The notes: generated by a model from the letters alone, not told the origin. A stretch of DNA of 64,000 bases from Maea johnstoni (GCA_963942565.1 OZ012686.1:5505604-5569603); one strand, 5' to 3'. Positions 33,163 to 49,400 are shown, counted from the stretch's first letter. A program made the numbers and translations.

Positions 33163-36100
33163 CTTCAATGACACCAAAAGAAGATTATCAGTAACAATAA
33201 ATGATTGAAAAAACTACACAATAATGATGATGAAAATTATAATAATATAAAGAATAATAATAAGGACTCTAATAATAATGAATTTAATTATAATAATAAT
33301 AATAATGAATATAATTATAATAATCTTGAAAGAATAATAATTTAAGAAAAAACAATAATGGACGTAAACATAAACCCATTCAGGCCAGCAGCAGCCTTCA
33401 AAGCCTGACATTTTTTGATGACCGCCCCCTGACAAAAGCAAATTTTGAAAATAATCTATTGTACGCTCTATCTTTCTATTGAACCATTTATCTATCAAAC
33501 CATCTATCTATTGAACCATCTTTTTATCTATCGAACAGTCAATCCACATAGGCATCACCAAATAAAAGTAATACAAATAAGTCGGAATACTTAATACTAG
33601 TCTATGCACGGGCACCATTGTGGTGTGCAGGTCCAACAAGGACGTAAATATAAATAATCGCACTCACAAACTTTGCCTATTCTACAGTATCTAAAATAAG
33701 ACAAAAATAAATGGATTGTTTCACATATATTAATCATGAAATGAAATAGATACTGAACTTAAGAGCATTCATACTTATTAACTTCTAATATCACAAAAGG
33801 GTTAATTTAGTATGCCCTTACTTAAAATGGTGTTTTTGGTATGCTTTGGTTATAACATGTTGCATTTTAGCCTACGTACCAAGGAACTGTATGTACAACT
33901 TTATAAAGTTAGCAAAGGCATGAACCAGTTATTCACGAATGTCTACTGGGTACGATGGACCAAGTGTGAAAAAGCAAATCAAAAGCTTTTTATTTTCTCA
34001 AACATTTTGGGGGTAGAGAAGATCAAACTATTTAGCCTGACCACTCTAGAGGGAGGGTAAATAAAACTATTTATCCTACTTCTACAGAAGGCTGGTAAAT
34101 ATATTTCAAGCAATGACTGGTTGCTTGGCTCATCTTATTGGCAAAGGGAACTTAATTTACCGGAGTCGCAAAAAAGGCCATGTGCATGTCCTTCAGTATG
34201 TCATAGAATATATCATCAGTACTATAAGTAAGACAAACCTATCAATAATGGAAACATGTATTTATCTCTATGTTTATCTATCAATATCTAACATCTATCT
34301 ACATGTCTGTTTGTCAGTCAGTATTTCTATCTATCTTTCTATCTATCTATCTGTGTGGGCGTGCGCACTTGGACACACACAAATTATACATATATATATA
34401 TACATATATATATATGTATGTATGTGTGTATGTATGTTTCTAAGTATGTATGTAAATATGTGTGTGTTTACTTATAGATAAATATACATATGAATAAATG
34501 TGTTTTCATTATTGATAGCCATCTTACTTTTTGCACTAATAGATATATAGTTTGAGTGCTTGAATGCGCAAATTTAAAGTAGCACAAATACTCTCCAGCA
34601 GGGCTGTTAAGCGAAATTATTTGCACTGCAAACAGAAGCAGTATACAGTTTCTGAATTAGCAAAGGTCCAATGCTCAGTAGTAAACACAACCCTTCAAAA
34701 TAGAAAGCACACAACCTTCTTAATAGATGTATTAATTAGAGATAGCTTAGCATTCTCCAGCAGGTGCCAACTCCTAAATCAAACCATAAAGTACATGTGC
34801 CCATTGCCGCGTTTGATTCAATTGAGTATTACATAGTATTACATACTTATTCTTTAATTAATATCATTATATTGGAACCATTTATATAACCATAAATATC
34901 AGCAAATGTAGACACCAAAATAAACCCTCAAAACCATCTATCTATCTATCAAAGCATCTATCTATCTATCAAACCATCTATCTATCTATATATTGAACCA
35001 GCTATCTATCAAACCATCTATATATCTATTTAACCATCTATCTATTGAACCATCTTTCTATCTATCAAACCAGCTATCTATCTATCAAATAAATCAGCTA
35101 TATCTATGTATTGAACCAGCTATCTATCCAATGAATGAATGAATGAGGGCTTAAAGGCACATCAGCACATTAGGCTATTTAGTGCCATTAATTGGGTTTT
35201 TTTTCGTAGTAAAGTGGTTGCTTGCCATTGTTGAAGAACAATGGCAAAGCATGTGAAAGAAGAAAAAGCGGAAGAGAAAGAGCAGAGCCTTCATATCTAA
35301 AGATGACCAAGGGATCTTTTAGATGCATGGTATCCATAGACAGATCCACACATCCCCATTTTTTTTATAAGGCGAGCAGGGTGCCACGCTGGCGTAGGGT
35401 TGCCCGGGAGGTGCCAACTCCTATTGCACACAGTAGGTGTGCCCCTTGCGGGGTGCTATCTATCCATCAAACTATCTATCTTTCAAACCATCTAGCTATT
35501 GAACCATCTATCTATCGTTCGAACCAGCTATCTATCAAACCAGCTATCTATCAAATCATTAAGCTATATATTGAACCAGCTATCTATGTATCAAACCAGC
35601 TATCTACTTATCAAACCAGCTAGTAATAATGATAATTAATTATTCAACAGTGCTGTAGGATTGTATATGATAGGCAGCATTCACCACTTTGGGGCGGTGA
35701 ATCCTGCAAAGTCATTATCTCCTCCTTGAACAGATAATACAACCTGGAAAATACACATCAAATGATAAACAAAGTCAATACATATAGGTATCACCAAAAT
35801 AAAAGTAATACAAATAAGTCGGAATACGTAATACTAGTCTATGCACAGGCACCATTGTGGTGGTAGAAAATGGTAGAAAATTAATAGATGGGAAATGTAT
35901 GGAATATTTAGGTATAACATGGGGTTATAATACCCACCAACAATTACTCAAACAGCCCAGGAAATCAAAAAATTGCAATGTAATCTGTAATGGTATTTAC
36001 TAATAATGACAACCTTCATGGTGTGACTTTGGGAGTATGTACCACATATGTTGTAGGGTGACATGGCTCTGATTAATGTCTTTATCACCTGATTAAATTA

Positions 36101-36408
36101 CATAACATAACTGATTGAAAAGACCAGTATTTCTAGTAGATTAATTGAATAATGCACTAAGTAACTTTTATTTACCATGACTAAGATGTGGACAAATCAT
36201 GGTTTAAAGATCATGAATTTAAATGTAAACTTACCCATGTTCTTGAGTGCAGGGACTGATGATGGGCACCTCACCGACGGGTTAAGCTGCTTTCAGTAGG
36301 CTCTCTGAAGATGATGGTGTTGAGTCCGATGAGGAGCAAGGTAGTACCATAACATCTTTTAAAGATGACATTGCTTTTCCGGGACCGGCTGTTATGGTGA
36401 AGACAGGA
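33091..36408. repeat. Macrosatellite unit 8 (3318 bp)
   Basis: Shares AACAGAAGC and GCCGCGTTTG with units 6-7 but has the common CCAGCAGGGC and CATTCAGGCC. Private change GGTTGCTTGCC near 35217. Confidence 0.95.
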
Positions 36409-36480
36409 GATCACTGTGTAGGCTGTGGCAATAAAGCACGCGCCAAACATGGCTGTGAAGAATTCCTTCCTTTCTTCCGT
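36235..36480 (-). pseudogene. Exon-like segment, copy 8
   Basis: Ser at residue 31; signals are kept. Confidence 0.4.
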
Positions 36481-39400
36481 CTTCAATGACACCAAAAGAA
36501 GATTATCAGTAACAATAAATGATTGAAAAAACTACACAATAATGATGATGAAAATTATAATAATATAAAGAATAATAATAAGGACTCTAATAATAATGAA
36601 TTTAATTATAATAATAATAATAATGAATATAATTATAATAATCTTGAAAGAATAATAATTTAAGAAAAAACAATAATGGACGTAAACATAAACCCATTCA
36701 GGCCAGCAGCAGCCTTCAAAGCCTGACATTTTTTGATGACCGCCCCCTGACAAAAGCAAATTTTGAAAATAATCTATTGTACGCTCTATCTTTCTATTGA
36801 ACCATTTATCTATCAAACCATCTATCTATTGAACCATCTTTTTATCTATCGAACAGTCAATCCACATAGGCATCACCAAATAAAAGTAATACAAATAAGT
36901 CGGAATACTTAATACTAGTCTATGCACGGGCACCATTGTGGTGTGCAGGTCCAACAAGGACGTAAATATAAATAATCGCACTCACAAACTTTGCCTATTC
37001 TACAGTATCTAAAATAAGACAAAAATAAATGGATTGTTTCACATATATTAATCATGAAATGAAATAGATACTGAACTTAAGAGCATTCATACTTATTAAC
37101 TTCTAATATCACAAAAGGGTTAATTTAGTATGCCCTTACTTAAAATGGTGTTTTTGGTATGCTTTGGTTATAACATGTTGCATTTTAGCCTACGTACCAA
37201 GGAACTGTATGTACAACTTTATAAAGTTAGCAAAGGCATGAACCAGTTATTCACGAATGTCTACTGGGTACGATGGACCAAGTGTGAAAAAGCAAATCAA
37301 AAGCTTTTTATTTTCTCAAACATTTTGGGGGTAGAGAAGATCAAACTATTTAGCCTGACCACTCTAGAGGGAGGGTAAATAAAACTATTTATCCTACTTC
37401 TACAGAAGGCTGGTAAATATATTTCAAGCAATGACTGGTTGCTTGGCTCATCTTATTGGCAAAGGGAACTTAATTTACCGGAGTCGCAAAAAAGGCCATG
37501 TGCATGTCCTTCAGTATGTCATAGAATATATCATCAGTACTATAAGTAAGACAAACCTATCAATAATGGAAACATGTATTTATCTCTATGTTTATCTATC
37601 AATATCTAACATCTATCTACATGTCTGTTTGTCAGTCAGTATTTCTATCTATCTTTCTATCTATCTATCTGTGTGGGCGTGCGCACTTGGACACACACAA
37701 TTTATACATATATATATATATACATATATATATATGTATGTATGTGTGTATGTATGTTTCTAAGTATGTATGTAAATATGTGTGTGTTTACTTATAGATA
37801 AATATACATATGAATAAATGTGTTTTCATTATTGATAGCCATCTTACTTTTTGCACTAATAGATATATAGTTTGAGTGCTTGAATGCGCAAATTTAAAGT
37901 AGCACAAATACTCTCCAGCAGGGCTGTTAAGCGAAATTATTTGCACTGCAAACTGAAGCAGTATACAGTTTCTGAATTAGCAAAGGTCCAATGCTCAGTA
38001 GTAAACACAACCCTTCAAAATAGAAAGCACACAACCTTCTTAATAGATGTATTAATTAGAGATAGCTTAGCATTCTCCAGCAGGTGCCAACTCCTAAATC
38101 AAACCATAAAGTACGTGTGCCCATTGCCGGGTTTGATTCAATCGAGTATTACATAGTATTACATACTTATTCTTTAATTAATATCATTATACTGGAACCA
38201 TTTATATAACCATAAATATCAGCAAATGTAGACACCAAAATAAACCCTCAAAACCATCTATCTATCTATCAAAGCATCTATCTATCTATCAAACCATCTA
38301 TCTATCTATATATTGAACCAGCTATCTATCAAACCATCTATATATCTATTTAACCATCTATCTATTGAACCATCTTTCTATCTATCAAACCAGCTATCTA
38401 TCTATCAAATAAATCAGCTATATCTATGTATTGAACCAGCTATCTATCCAATGAATGAATGAATGAGGGCTTAAAGGCACATCAGCACATTAGGCTATTT
38501 AGTGCCATTAATTGGGTTTTTTTTCGTAGTAAAGTGGTTGTTTGCCATTGTTGAAGAACAATGGCAAAGCATGTGAAAGAAGAAAAAGCGGAAGAGAAAG
38601 AGCAGAGCCTTCATATCTAAAGATGACCAAGGGATCTTTTAGATGCATGGTATCCATAGACAGATCCACACATCCCCATTTTTTTTATAAGGCGAGCAGG
38701 GTGCCACGCTGGCATAGGGTTGCCCGGGAGGTGCCAACTCCTATTGCACACAGTAGGTGTGCCCCTTGCGGGGTGCTATCTATCCATCAAACTATCTATC
38801 TTTCAAACCATCTAGCTATTGAACCATCTATCTATCGTTCGAACCAGCTATCTATCAAACCAGCTATCTATCAAATCATTAAGCTATATATTGAACCAGC
38901 TATCTATGTATCAAACCAGCTATCTACTTATCAAACCAGCTAGTAATAATGATAATTAATTATTCAACAGTGCTGTAGGATTGTATATGATAGGCAGCAT
39001 TCACCACTTTGGGGCGGTGAATCCTGCAAAGTCATTATCTCCTCCTTGAACAGATAATACAACCTGGAAAATACACATCAAATGATAAACAAAGTCAATA
39101 CATATAGGTATCACCAAAATAAAAGTAATACAAATAAGTCGGAATACGTAATTCTAGTCTATGCACAGGCACCATTGTGGTGGTAGAAAATGGTAGAAAA
39201 TTAATAGATGGGAAATGTATGGAATATTTAGGTATAACATGGGGTTATAATACCCACCAACAATTACTCATACAGCCCAGGAAATCAAAAAATTGCAATG
39301 TAATCTGTAATGGTATTTACTAATAATGACAACCTTCATGGTGTGACTTTGGGAGTATGTACCACATATGTTGTAGGGTGACATGGCTCTGATTAATGTC

Positions 39401-39728
39401 TTTATCACCTGATTAAATTACATAACATAACTGATTGAAAAGACCAGTATTTCTAGTAGATTAATTGAATAATGCACTAAGTAACTTTTATTTACCATGA
39501 CTAAGATGTGGACAAATCATGGTTTAAAGATCATGAATTTAAATGTAAACTTACCCATGTTCTTGAGTGCAGGGACTGATGATGGGCACCTCACCGACGG
39601 GTTAAGCTGCTTTCAGTAGGCTCTCTGAAGATGATGGTGTTGAGTCCGATGAGGAGCAAGGTAGTACCATAACATCTTTTAAAGATGACATTGCTTTTCC
39701 GGGACCGTCTGTTATGGTGAAGACAGGA
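36409..39728. repeat. Macrosatellite unit 9 (3320 bp)
   Basis: Private changes are CAATCGAGT near 38140, ATACTGGAACC near 38190 and GGCATAGGG near 38712. The right end has TAATTCTAG and CTCATACAGCCC, shared with unit 10. Confidence 0.95.
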
Positions 39729-39800
39729 GATCACTGTGTAGGCTGTGGCAATAAAGCACGCGCCAAACATGGCTGTGAAGAATTCCTTCCTTTCTTCCGT
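39555..39800 (-). pseudogene. Exon-like segment, copy 9
   Basis: Arg at residue 31; signals are kept. Confidence 0.4.
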
Positions 39801-42800
39801 CTTCAATGACACCAAAAGAAGATTATCAGTAACAATAAATGATTGAAAAAACTACACAATAATGATGATGAAAATTATAATAATATAAAGAATAATAATA
39901 AGGACTCTAATAATAATGAATTTAATTATAATAATAATAATAATGAATATAATTATAATAATCTTGAAAGAATAATAATTTAAGAAAAAACAATAATGGA
40001 CGTAAACATAAACCCAATCAGGCCAGCAGCAGCCTTCAAAGCCTGACATTTTTTGATGACCGCCCCCTGACAAAAGCAAATTTTGAAAATAATCTATCGT
40101 ACGCTCTATCTTTCTATTGAACCATTTATCTATCAAACCATCTATCTGTTGAACCATCTTTTTATCTATCGAACAGTCAATCCACATAGGCATCACCAAA
40201 TAAAAGTAATACAAATAAGTCGGAATACTTAATACTAGTCTATGCACGGGCACCATTGTGGTGTGCAGGTCCAACAAGGACGTAAATATAAATAATCGCA
40301 CTCACAAACTTTGCCTATTCTACAGTATCTAAAATAAGACAAAAATAAATGGATTGTTTCACATATATTAATCATGAAATGAAATAGATACTGAACTTAA
40401 GAGCATTCATACTTATTAACTTCTAATATCACAAAAGGGTTAATTTAGTATGCCCTTACTTAAAATGGTGTTTTTGGTATGCTTTGGTTATAACATGTTG
40501 CATTTTAGCCTACGTACCAAGGAACTGTATGTACAACTTTATAAAGTTAGCAAAGGCATGAACCAGTTATTCACGAATGTCTACTGGGTACGATGGACCA
40601 AGTGTGAAAAAGCAAATCAAAAGCTTTTTATTTTCTCAAACATTTTGGGGGTAGAGAAGATCAAACTATTTAGCCTGACCACTCTAGAGGGAGGGTAAAT
40701 AAAACTATTTATCCTACTTCTACAGAAGGCTGGTAAATATATTTCAAGCAATGACTGGTTGCTTGCCTCATCTTATTGGCAAAGGGAACTTAATTTACCG
40801 GAGTCGCAAAAAAGGCCATGTGCATGTCCTTCAGTATGTCATAGAATATATCATCAGTACTATAAGTAAGACAAACCTATCAATAATGGAAACATGTATT
40901 TATCTCTATGTTTATCTATCAATATCTAACATCTATCTACATGTCTGTTTGTCAGTCAGTATTTCTATCTATCTTTCTATCTATCTATCTGTGTGGGCGT
41001 GCGCACTTGGACACACACAAATTATACATATATATATATATACATATATATATATGTATGTATGTGTGTATGTATGTTTCTAAGTATGTATGTAAATATG
41101 TGTGTGTTTACTTATAGATAAATATACATATGAATAAATGTGTTTTCATTATTGATAGCCATCTTACTTTTTGCACTAATAGATATATAGTTTGAGTGCT
41201 TGAATGCGCAAATTTAAAGTAGCACAAATACTCTCCAGCAGGGCTGTTAAGCGAAATTATTTGCACTGCAAACTGAAGCAGTATACAGTTTCTGAATTAG
41301 CAAAGGTCCAATGCTCAGTAGTAAACACAACCCTTCAAAATAGAAAGCACACAACCTTCTTAATAGATGTATTAATTAGAGATAGCTTAGCATTCTCCAG
41401 CAGGTGCCAACTCTTAAATCAAACCATAAAGTATGTGTGCCCATTGCCGGGTTTGATTCAATTGAGTATTACATAGTATTACATACTTATTCTTTAATTA
41501 ATATCATTATATTGGAACCATTTATATAACCATAAATATCAGCAAATGTAGACACCAAAATAAACCCTCAAAACCATCTATCTATCTATCAAAGCATCTA
41601 TCTATCTATCAAACCATCTATCTATCTATATATTGAACCAGCTATCTATCAAACCATCTATATATCTATTTAACCATCTATCTATTGAACCATCTTTCTA
41701 TCTATCAAACCAGCTATCTATCTATCAAATAAATCAGCTATATCTATGTATTGAACCAGCTATCTATCCAATGAATGAATGAATGAGGGCTTAAAGGCAC
41801 ATCAGCACATTAGGCTATTTAGTGCCATTAATTGGGTTTTTTTTCGTAGTAAAGTGGTTGTTTGCCATTGTTGAAGAACAATGGCAAAGCATGTGAAAGA
41901 AGAAAAAGCGGAAGAGAAAGAGCAGAGCCTTCATATCTAAAGATGACCAAGGGATCTTTTAGATGCATGGTATCCATAGACAGATCCACACATCCCCATT
42001 TTTTTTATAAGGCGAGCAGGGTGCCACGCTGGCGTAGGGTTGCCCGGGAGGTGCCAACTCCTATTGCACACAGTAGGTGTGCCCCTTGCGGGGTGCTATC
42101 TATCCATCAAACTATCTATCTTTCAAACCATCTAGCTATTGAACCATCTATCTATCGTTCGAACCAGCTATCTATCAAACCAGCTATCTATCAAATCATT
42201 AAGCTATATATTGAACCAGCTATCTATGTATCAAACCAGCTATCTACTTATCAAACCAGCTAGTAATAATGATAATTAATTATTCAACAGTGCTGTAGGA
42301 TTGTATATGATAGGCAGCATTCACCACTTTGGGGCGGTGAATCCTGCAAAGTCATTATCTCCTCCTTGAACAGATAATACAACCTGGAAAATACACATCA
42401 AATGATAAACAAAGTCAATACATATAGGTATCGCCGAAATAAAAGTAATACAAATAAGTCGGAATACGTAATTCTAGTCTATGCACAGGCACCATTGTGG
42501 TGGTAGAAAATTAATAGATGGGAAATGTATGGAATATTTAGGTATAACATGGGGTTATAATACCCACCAACAATTACTCATACAGCCCAGGAAATCAAAA
42601 AATTGCAATGTAATCTGTAATGGTATTTACTAATAATGACAACCTTCATGGTGTGACTTTGGGAGTATGTACCACATATGTTGTAGGGTGACATGGCTCT
42701 GATTAATGTCTTTATCACCTGATTAAATTACATAACATAACTGATTGAAAAGACCAGTATTTCTAGTAGATTAATTGAATAATGCACTAAGTAACTTTTA

Positions 42801-43038
42801 TTTACCATGACTAAGATGTGGACAAATCATGGTTTAAAGATCATGAATTTAAATGTAAACTTACCCATGTTCTTGAGTGCAGGGACTGATGATGGGCACC
42901 TCACCGACGGGTTAAGCTGCTTTCAGTAGGCTCTCTGAAGATGATGGTGTTGAGTCCGATGAGGAGCAAGGTAGTACCATAACATCTTTTAAAGATGACA
43001 TTGCTTTTCCGGGACCGTCTGTTATGGTGAAGACAGGA
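39729..43038. repeat. Macrosatellite unit 10 (3310 bp)
   Basis: Shares GCTTGCCTCATC (near 40762) and CAACTCTTAAATC (near 41408) with unit 11. One copy of the short direct repeat after dispersed copy B is lost near 42510, which explains the 10-bp shorter length. Confidence 0.95.
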
Positions 43039-43110
43039 GATCACTGTGTAGGCTGTGGCAATAAAGCACGCGCCAAACATGGCTGTGAAGAATTCCTTCC
43101 TTTCTTCCGT
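42865..43110 (-). pseudogene. Exon-like segment, copy 10
   Basis: Arg at residue 31; signals are kept. Confidence 0.4.
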
Positions 43111-46100
43111 CTTCAATGACACCAAAAGAAGATTATCAGTAACAATAAATGATTGAAAAAACTACACAATAATGATGATGAAAATTATAATAATATAAAG
43201 AATAATAATAAGGACTCTAATAATAATGAATTTAATTATAATAATAATAATAATGAATATAATTATAATAATCTTGAAAGAATAATAATTTAAGAAAAAA
43301 CAATAATGGACGTAAACATAAACCCAATCAGGCCAGCAGCAGCCTTCAAAGCCTGACATTTTTTGATGACCGCCCCCTGACAAAAGCAAATTTTGAAAAT
43401 AATCTATCGTACGCTCTATCTTTCTATTGAACCATTTATCTATCAAACCATCTATCTATTGAACCATCTTTTTATCTATCGAACAGTCAATCCACATAGG
43501 CATCACCAAATAAAAGTAATACAAATAAGTCGGAATACTTAATACTAGTCTATGCACGGGCACCATTGTGGTGTGCAGGTCCAACAAGGACGTAAATATA
43601 AATAATCGCACTCACAAACTTTGCCTATTCTACAGTATCTAAAATAAGACAAAAATAAATGGATTGTTTCACATATATTAATCATGAAATGAAATAGATA
43701 CTGAACTTAAGAGCATTCATACTTATTAACTTCTAATATCACAAAAGGGTTAATTTAGTATGCCCTTACTTAAAATGGTGTTTTTGGTATGCTTTGGTTA
43801 TAACATGTTGCATTTTAGCCTACGTACCAAGGAACTGCATGTACAACTTTATAAAGTTAGCAAAGGCATGAACCAGTTATTCACGAATGTCTACTGGGTA
43901 CGATGGACCAAGTGTGAAAAAGCAAATCAAAAGCTTTTTATTTTCTCAAACATTTTGGGGGTAGAGAAGATCAAACTATTTAGCCTGACCACTCTAGAGG
44001 GAGGGTAAATAAAACTATTTATCCTACTTCTACAGAAGGCTGGTAAATATATTTCAAGCAATGACTGGTTGCTTGCCTCATCTTATTGGCAAAGGGAACT
44101 TAATTTACCGGAGTCGCAAAAAAGGCCATGTGCATGTCCTTCAGTATGTCATAGAATATATCATCAGTACTATAAGTAAGACAAACCTATCAATAATGGA
44201 AACATGTATTTATCTCTATGTTTATCTATCAATATCTAACATCTATCTACATGTCTGTTTGTCAGTCAGTATTTCTATCTATCTTTCTATCTATCTATCT
44301 GTGTGGGCGTGCGCACTTGGACACACACAAATTATACATATATATATATATATACATATATATATATGTATGTATGTGTGTATGTATGTTTCTAAGTATG
44401 TATGTAAATATGTGTGTGTTTACTTATAGATAAATATACATATGAATAAATGTGTTTTCATTATTGATAGCCATCTTACTTTTTGCACTAATAGATATAT
44501 AGTTTGAGTGCTTGAATGCGCAAATTTAAAGTAGCACAAATACTCTCCAGCAGGGCTGTTAAGCGAAATTATTTGCACTGCAAACTGAAGCAGTATACAG
44601 TTTCTGAATTAGCAAAGGTCCAATGCTCAGTAGTAAACACAACCCTTCAAAATAGAAAGCACACAACCTTCTTAATAGATGTATTAATTAGAGATAGCTT
44701 AGCATTCTCCAGCAGGTGCCAACTCTTAAATCAAACCATAAAGTATGTGTGCCCATTGCCGGGTTTGATTCAATTGAGTATTACATAGTATTACATACTT
44801 ATTCTTTAATTAATATCATTATATTGGAACCATTTATATAACCATAAATATCAGCAAATGTAGACACCAAAATAAACCCTCAAAACCATCTATCTATCTA
44901 TCAAAGCATCTATCTATCTATCAAACCATCTATCTATCTATATATTGAACCAGCTATCTATCAAACCATCTATATATCTATTTAACCATCTATCTATTGA
45001 ACCATCTTTCTATCTATCAAACCAGCTATCTATCTATCAAATAAATCAGCTATATCTATGTATTGAACCAGCTATCTATCCAATGAATGAATGAATGAGG
45101 GCTTAAAGGCACATCAGCACATTAGGCTATTTAGTGCCATTAATTGGGTTTTTTTTCGTAGTAAAGTGGTTGTTTGCCATTGTTGAAGAACAATGGCAAA
45201 GCATGTGAAAGAAGAAAAAGCGGAAGAGAAAGAGCAGAGCCTTCATATCTAAAGATGACCAAGGGATCTTTTAGATGCATGGTATCCATAGACAGATCCA
45301 CACATCCCCATTTTTTTATAAGGCGAGCAGGGTGCCATGCTGGCGTAGGGTTGCCCGGGAGGTGCCAACTCCTATTGCACACAGTAGGTGTGCCCCTTGC
45401 GGGGTGCTATCTATCCATCAAACTATCTATCTTTCAAACCATCTAGCTATTGAACCATCTATCTATCGTTCGAACCAGCTATCTATCAAACCAGCTATCT
45501 ATCAAATCATTAAGCTATATATTGAACCAGCTATCTATGTATCAAACCAGCTATCTACTTATCAAACCAGCTAGTAATAATGATAATTAATTATTCAACA
45601 GTGCTGTAGGATTGTATATGATAGACAGCATTCACCACTTTGGGGCGGTGAATCCTGCAAAGTCATTATCTCCTCCTTGAACAGATAATACAACCTGGAA
45701 AATACACATCAAATGATAAACAAAGTCAATACATATAGGTATCACCAAAATAAAAGTAATACAAATAAGTCGGAATATGTAATACTAGTCTATGCACAGG
45801 CACCATTGTGGTGGTAGAAAATGGTAGAAAATTAATAGATGGGAAATGTATGGAATATTTAGGTATAACATGGGGTTATAATACCCACCAACAATTACTC
45901 AAACAGCCCAGGAAATCAAAAAATTGCAATGTAATCTGTAATGGTATTTACTAATAATGACAACCTTCATGGTGTGACTTTGGGAGTATGTACCACATAT
46001 GTTGTAGGGTGACATGGCTCTGATTAATGTCTTTATCACCTGATTAAATTACATAACATAACTGATTGAAAAGACCAGTATTTCTAGTAGATTAATTGAA

Positions 46101-46359
46101 TAATGCACTAAGTAACTTTTATTTACCATGACTAAGATGTGGACAAATCATGGTTTAAAGATCATGAATTTAAATGTAAACTTACCCATGTTCTTGAGTG
46201 CAGGGACTGATGATGGACACCTCACCGACGGGTTAAGCTGCTTTCAGTAGGCTCTCTGAAGATGATGGTGTTGAGTCCGATGAGGAGCAAGGTAGTACCA
46301 TAACATCTTTTAAAGATGACATTGCTTTTCCGGGACCGGCTGTTATGGTGAAGACAGGA
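43039..46359. repeat. Macrosatellite unit 11 (3321 bp)
   Basis: Left half matches unit 10. GGTGCCATGCTGG near 45331 and a T run one base shorter are shared with units 12-13. Private changes include GAACTGCATG near 43831 and GATAGACAGC near 45620. Confidence 0.95.
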
Positions 46360-46431
46360 GATCACTGTGTAGGCTGTGGCAATAAAGCACGCGCCAAACA
46401 TGGCTGTGAAGAATTCCTTCCTTTCTTCCGT
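46186..46431 (-). pseudogene. Exon-like segment, copy 11
   Basis: Ser at residue 31, with a private change in the tail before the donor (GATGGACACC on the plus strand). Confidence 0.4.
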
Positions 46432-49400
46432 CTTCAATGACACCAAAAGAAGATTATCAGTAACAATAAATGATTGAAAAAACTACACAATAATGATGAT
46501 GAAAATTATAATAATATAAAGAATAATAATAAGGACTCTAATAATAATGAATTTAATTATAATAATAATAATAATGAATATAATTATAATAATCTTGAAA
46601 GAATAATAATTTAAGAAAAAAACAATAATGGACGTAAACATAAACCCATTCAGGCCAGCAGCAGCCTTCAAAGCCTGACATTTTTTGATGACCGCCCCCT
46701 GACAAAAGCAAATTTTGAAAATAATCTATCGTACGCTCTATCTTTCTATTGAACCATTTATCTATCAAACCATCTATCTATTGAACCATCTTTTTATCTA
46801 TCGAACAGTCAATCCACATAGGCATCACCAAATAAAAGTAATACAAATAAGTCGGAATACTTAATACTAGTCTATGCACGGGCACCATTGTGGTGTGCAG
46901 GTCCAACAAGGACGTAAATATAAATAATCGCACTCACAAACTTTGCCTATTCTACAGTATCTAAAATAAGACAAAAATAAATGGATTGTTTCACATATAT
47001 TAATCATGAAATGAAATAGATACTGAACTTAAGAGCATTCATACTTATTAACTTCTAATATCACAAAAGGGTTAATTTAGTATGCCCTTACTTAAAATGG
47101 TGTTTTTGGTATGCTTTGGTTATAACATGTTGCATTTTAGCCTACGTACCAAGGAACTGTATGTACAACTTTATAAAGTTAGCAAAGGCATGAACCAGTT
47201 ATTCACGAATGTCTACTGGGTACGATGGACCAAGTGTGAAAAAGCAAATCAAAAGCTTTTTATTTTCTCAAACATTTTGGGGGTAGAGAAGATCAAACTA
47301 TTTAGCCTGACCACTCTAGAGGGAGGGTAAATAAAACTATTTATCCTACTTCTACAGAAGGCTGGTAAATATATTTCAAGCAATGACTGGTTGCTTGGCT
47401 CATCTTATTGGCAAAGGGAACTTAATTTACCGGAGTCGCAAAAAAGGCCATGTGCATGTCCTTCAGTATGTCATAGAATATATCATCAGTACTATAAGTA
47501 AGACAAACCTATCAATAATGGAAACATGTATTTATCTCTATGTTTATCTATCAATATCTAACATCTATCTACATGTCTGTTTGTCAGTCAGTATTTCTAT
47601 CTATCTTTCTATCTATCTATCTGTGTGGGCGTGCGCACTTGGACACACACAAATTATACATATATATATATATATACATATATATATATGTATGTATGTG
47701 TGTATGTATGTTTCTAAGTATGTATGTAAATATGTGTGTGTTTACTTATAGATAAATATACATATGAATAAATGTGTTTTCATTATTGATAGCCATCTTA
47801 CTTTTTGCACTAATAGATATATAGTTTGAGTGCTTGAATGCGCAAATTTAAAGTAGCACAAATACTCTCCAGCAGGGCTGTTAAGCGAAATTATTTGCAC
47901 TGCAAACTGAAGCAGTATACAGTTTCTGAATTAGCAAAGGTCCAATGCTCAGTAGTAAACACAACCCTTCAAAATAGAAAGCACACAACCTTCTTAATAG
48001 ATGTATTAATTAGAGATAGCTTAGCATTCTCCAGCAGGTGCCAACTCCTAAATCAAACCATAAAGTACGTGTGCCCATTGCCGGGTTTGATTCAATTGAG
48101 TATTACATAGTATTACATACTTATTCTTTAATTAATATCATTATATTGGAACCATTTATATAACCATAAATATCAGCAAATGTAGACACCAAAATAAACC
48201 CTCGAAACCATCTATCTATCTATCAAAGCATCTATCTATCTATCAAACCATCTATCTATCTATATATTGAACCAGCTATCTATCAAACCATCTATATATC
48301 TATTTAACCATCTATCTATTGAACCATCTTTCTATCTATCAAACCAGCTATCTATCTATCAAATAAATCAGCTATATCTATGTATTGAACCAGCTATCTA
48401 TCCAATGAATGAATGAATGAGGGCTTAAAGGCACATCAGCACATTAGGCTATTTAGTGCCATTAATTGGGTTTTTTTTCGTAGTAAAGTGGTTGTTTGCC
48501 ATTGTTGAAGAACAATGGCAAAGCATGTGAAAGAAGAAAAAGCGGAAGAGAAAGAGCAGAGCCTTCATATCTAAAGATGACCAAGGGATCTTTTAGATGC
48601 ATGGTATCCATAGACAGATCCACACATCCCCATTTTTTTATAAGGCGAGCAGGGTGCCATGCTGGCGTAGGGTTGCCCGGGAGGTGCCAACTCCTATTGC
48701 ACACAGTAGGTGTGCCCCTTGCGGGGTGCTATCTATCCATCAAACTATCTATCTTTCAAACCATCTAGCTATTAAACCATCTAGCTATTGAACCATCTAT
48801 CTATCGTTCGAACCAGCTATCTATCAAACCAGCTATCTATCAAATCATTAAGCTATATATTGAACCAGCTATCTATGTATCAAACCAGCTATCTACTTAT
48901 CAAACCAGCTAGTAATAATGATAATTAATTATTCAACAGTGCTGTAGGATTGTATATGATAGGCAGCATTCACCACTTTGGGGCGGTGAATCCTGCAAAG
49001 TCATTATCTCCTCCTTGAACAGATAATACAACCTGGAAAATACACATCAAATGATAAACAAAGTCAATACATATAGGTATCACCAAAATAAAAGTAATAC
49101 AAATAAGTCGGAATACGTAATTCTAGTCTATGCACAGGCACCATTGTGGTGGTAGAAAATGGTAGAAAATTAATAGATGGGAAATGTATGGAATATTTAG
49201 GTATAACATGGGGTTATAATACCCACCAACAATTACTCAAACAGCCCAGGAAATCAAAAAATTGCAATGTAATCTGTAATGGTATTTACTAATAATGACA
49301 ACCTTCATGGTGTGACTTTGGGAGTATGTACCACATATGTTGTAGGGTGACATGGCTCTGATTAATGTCTTTATCACCTGATTAAATTACATAACATAAC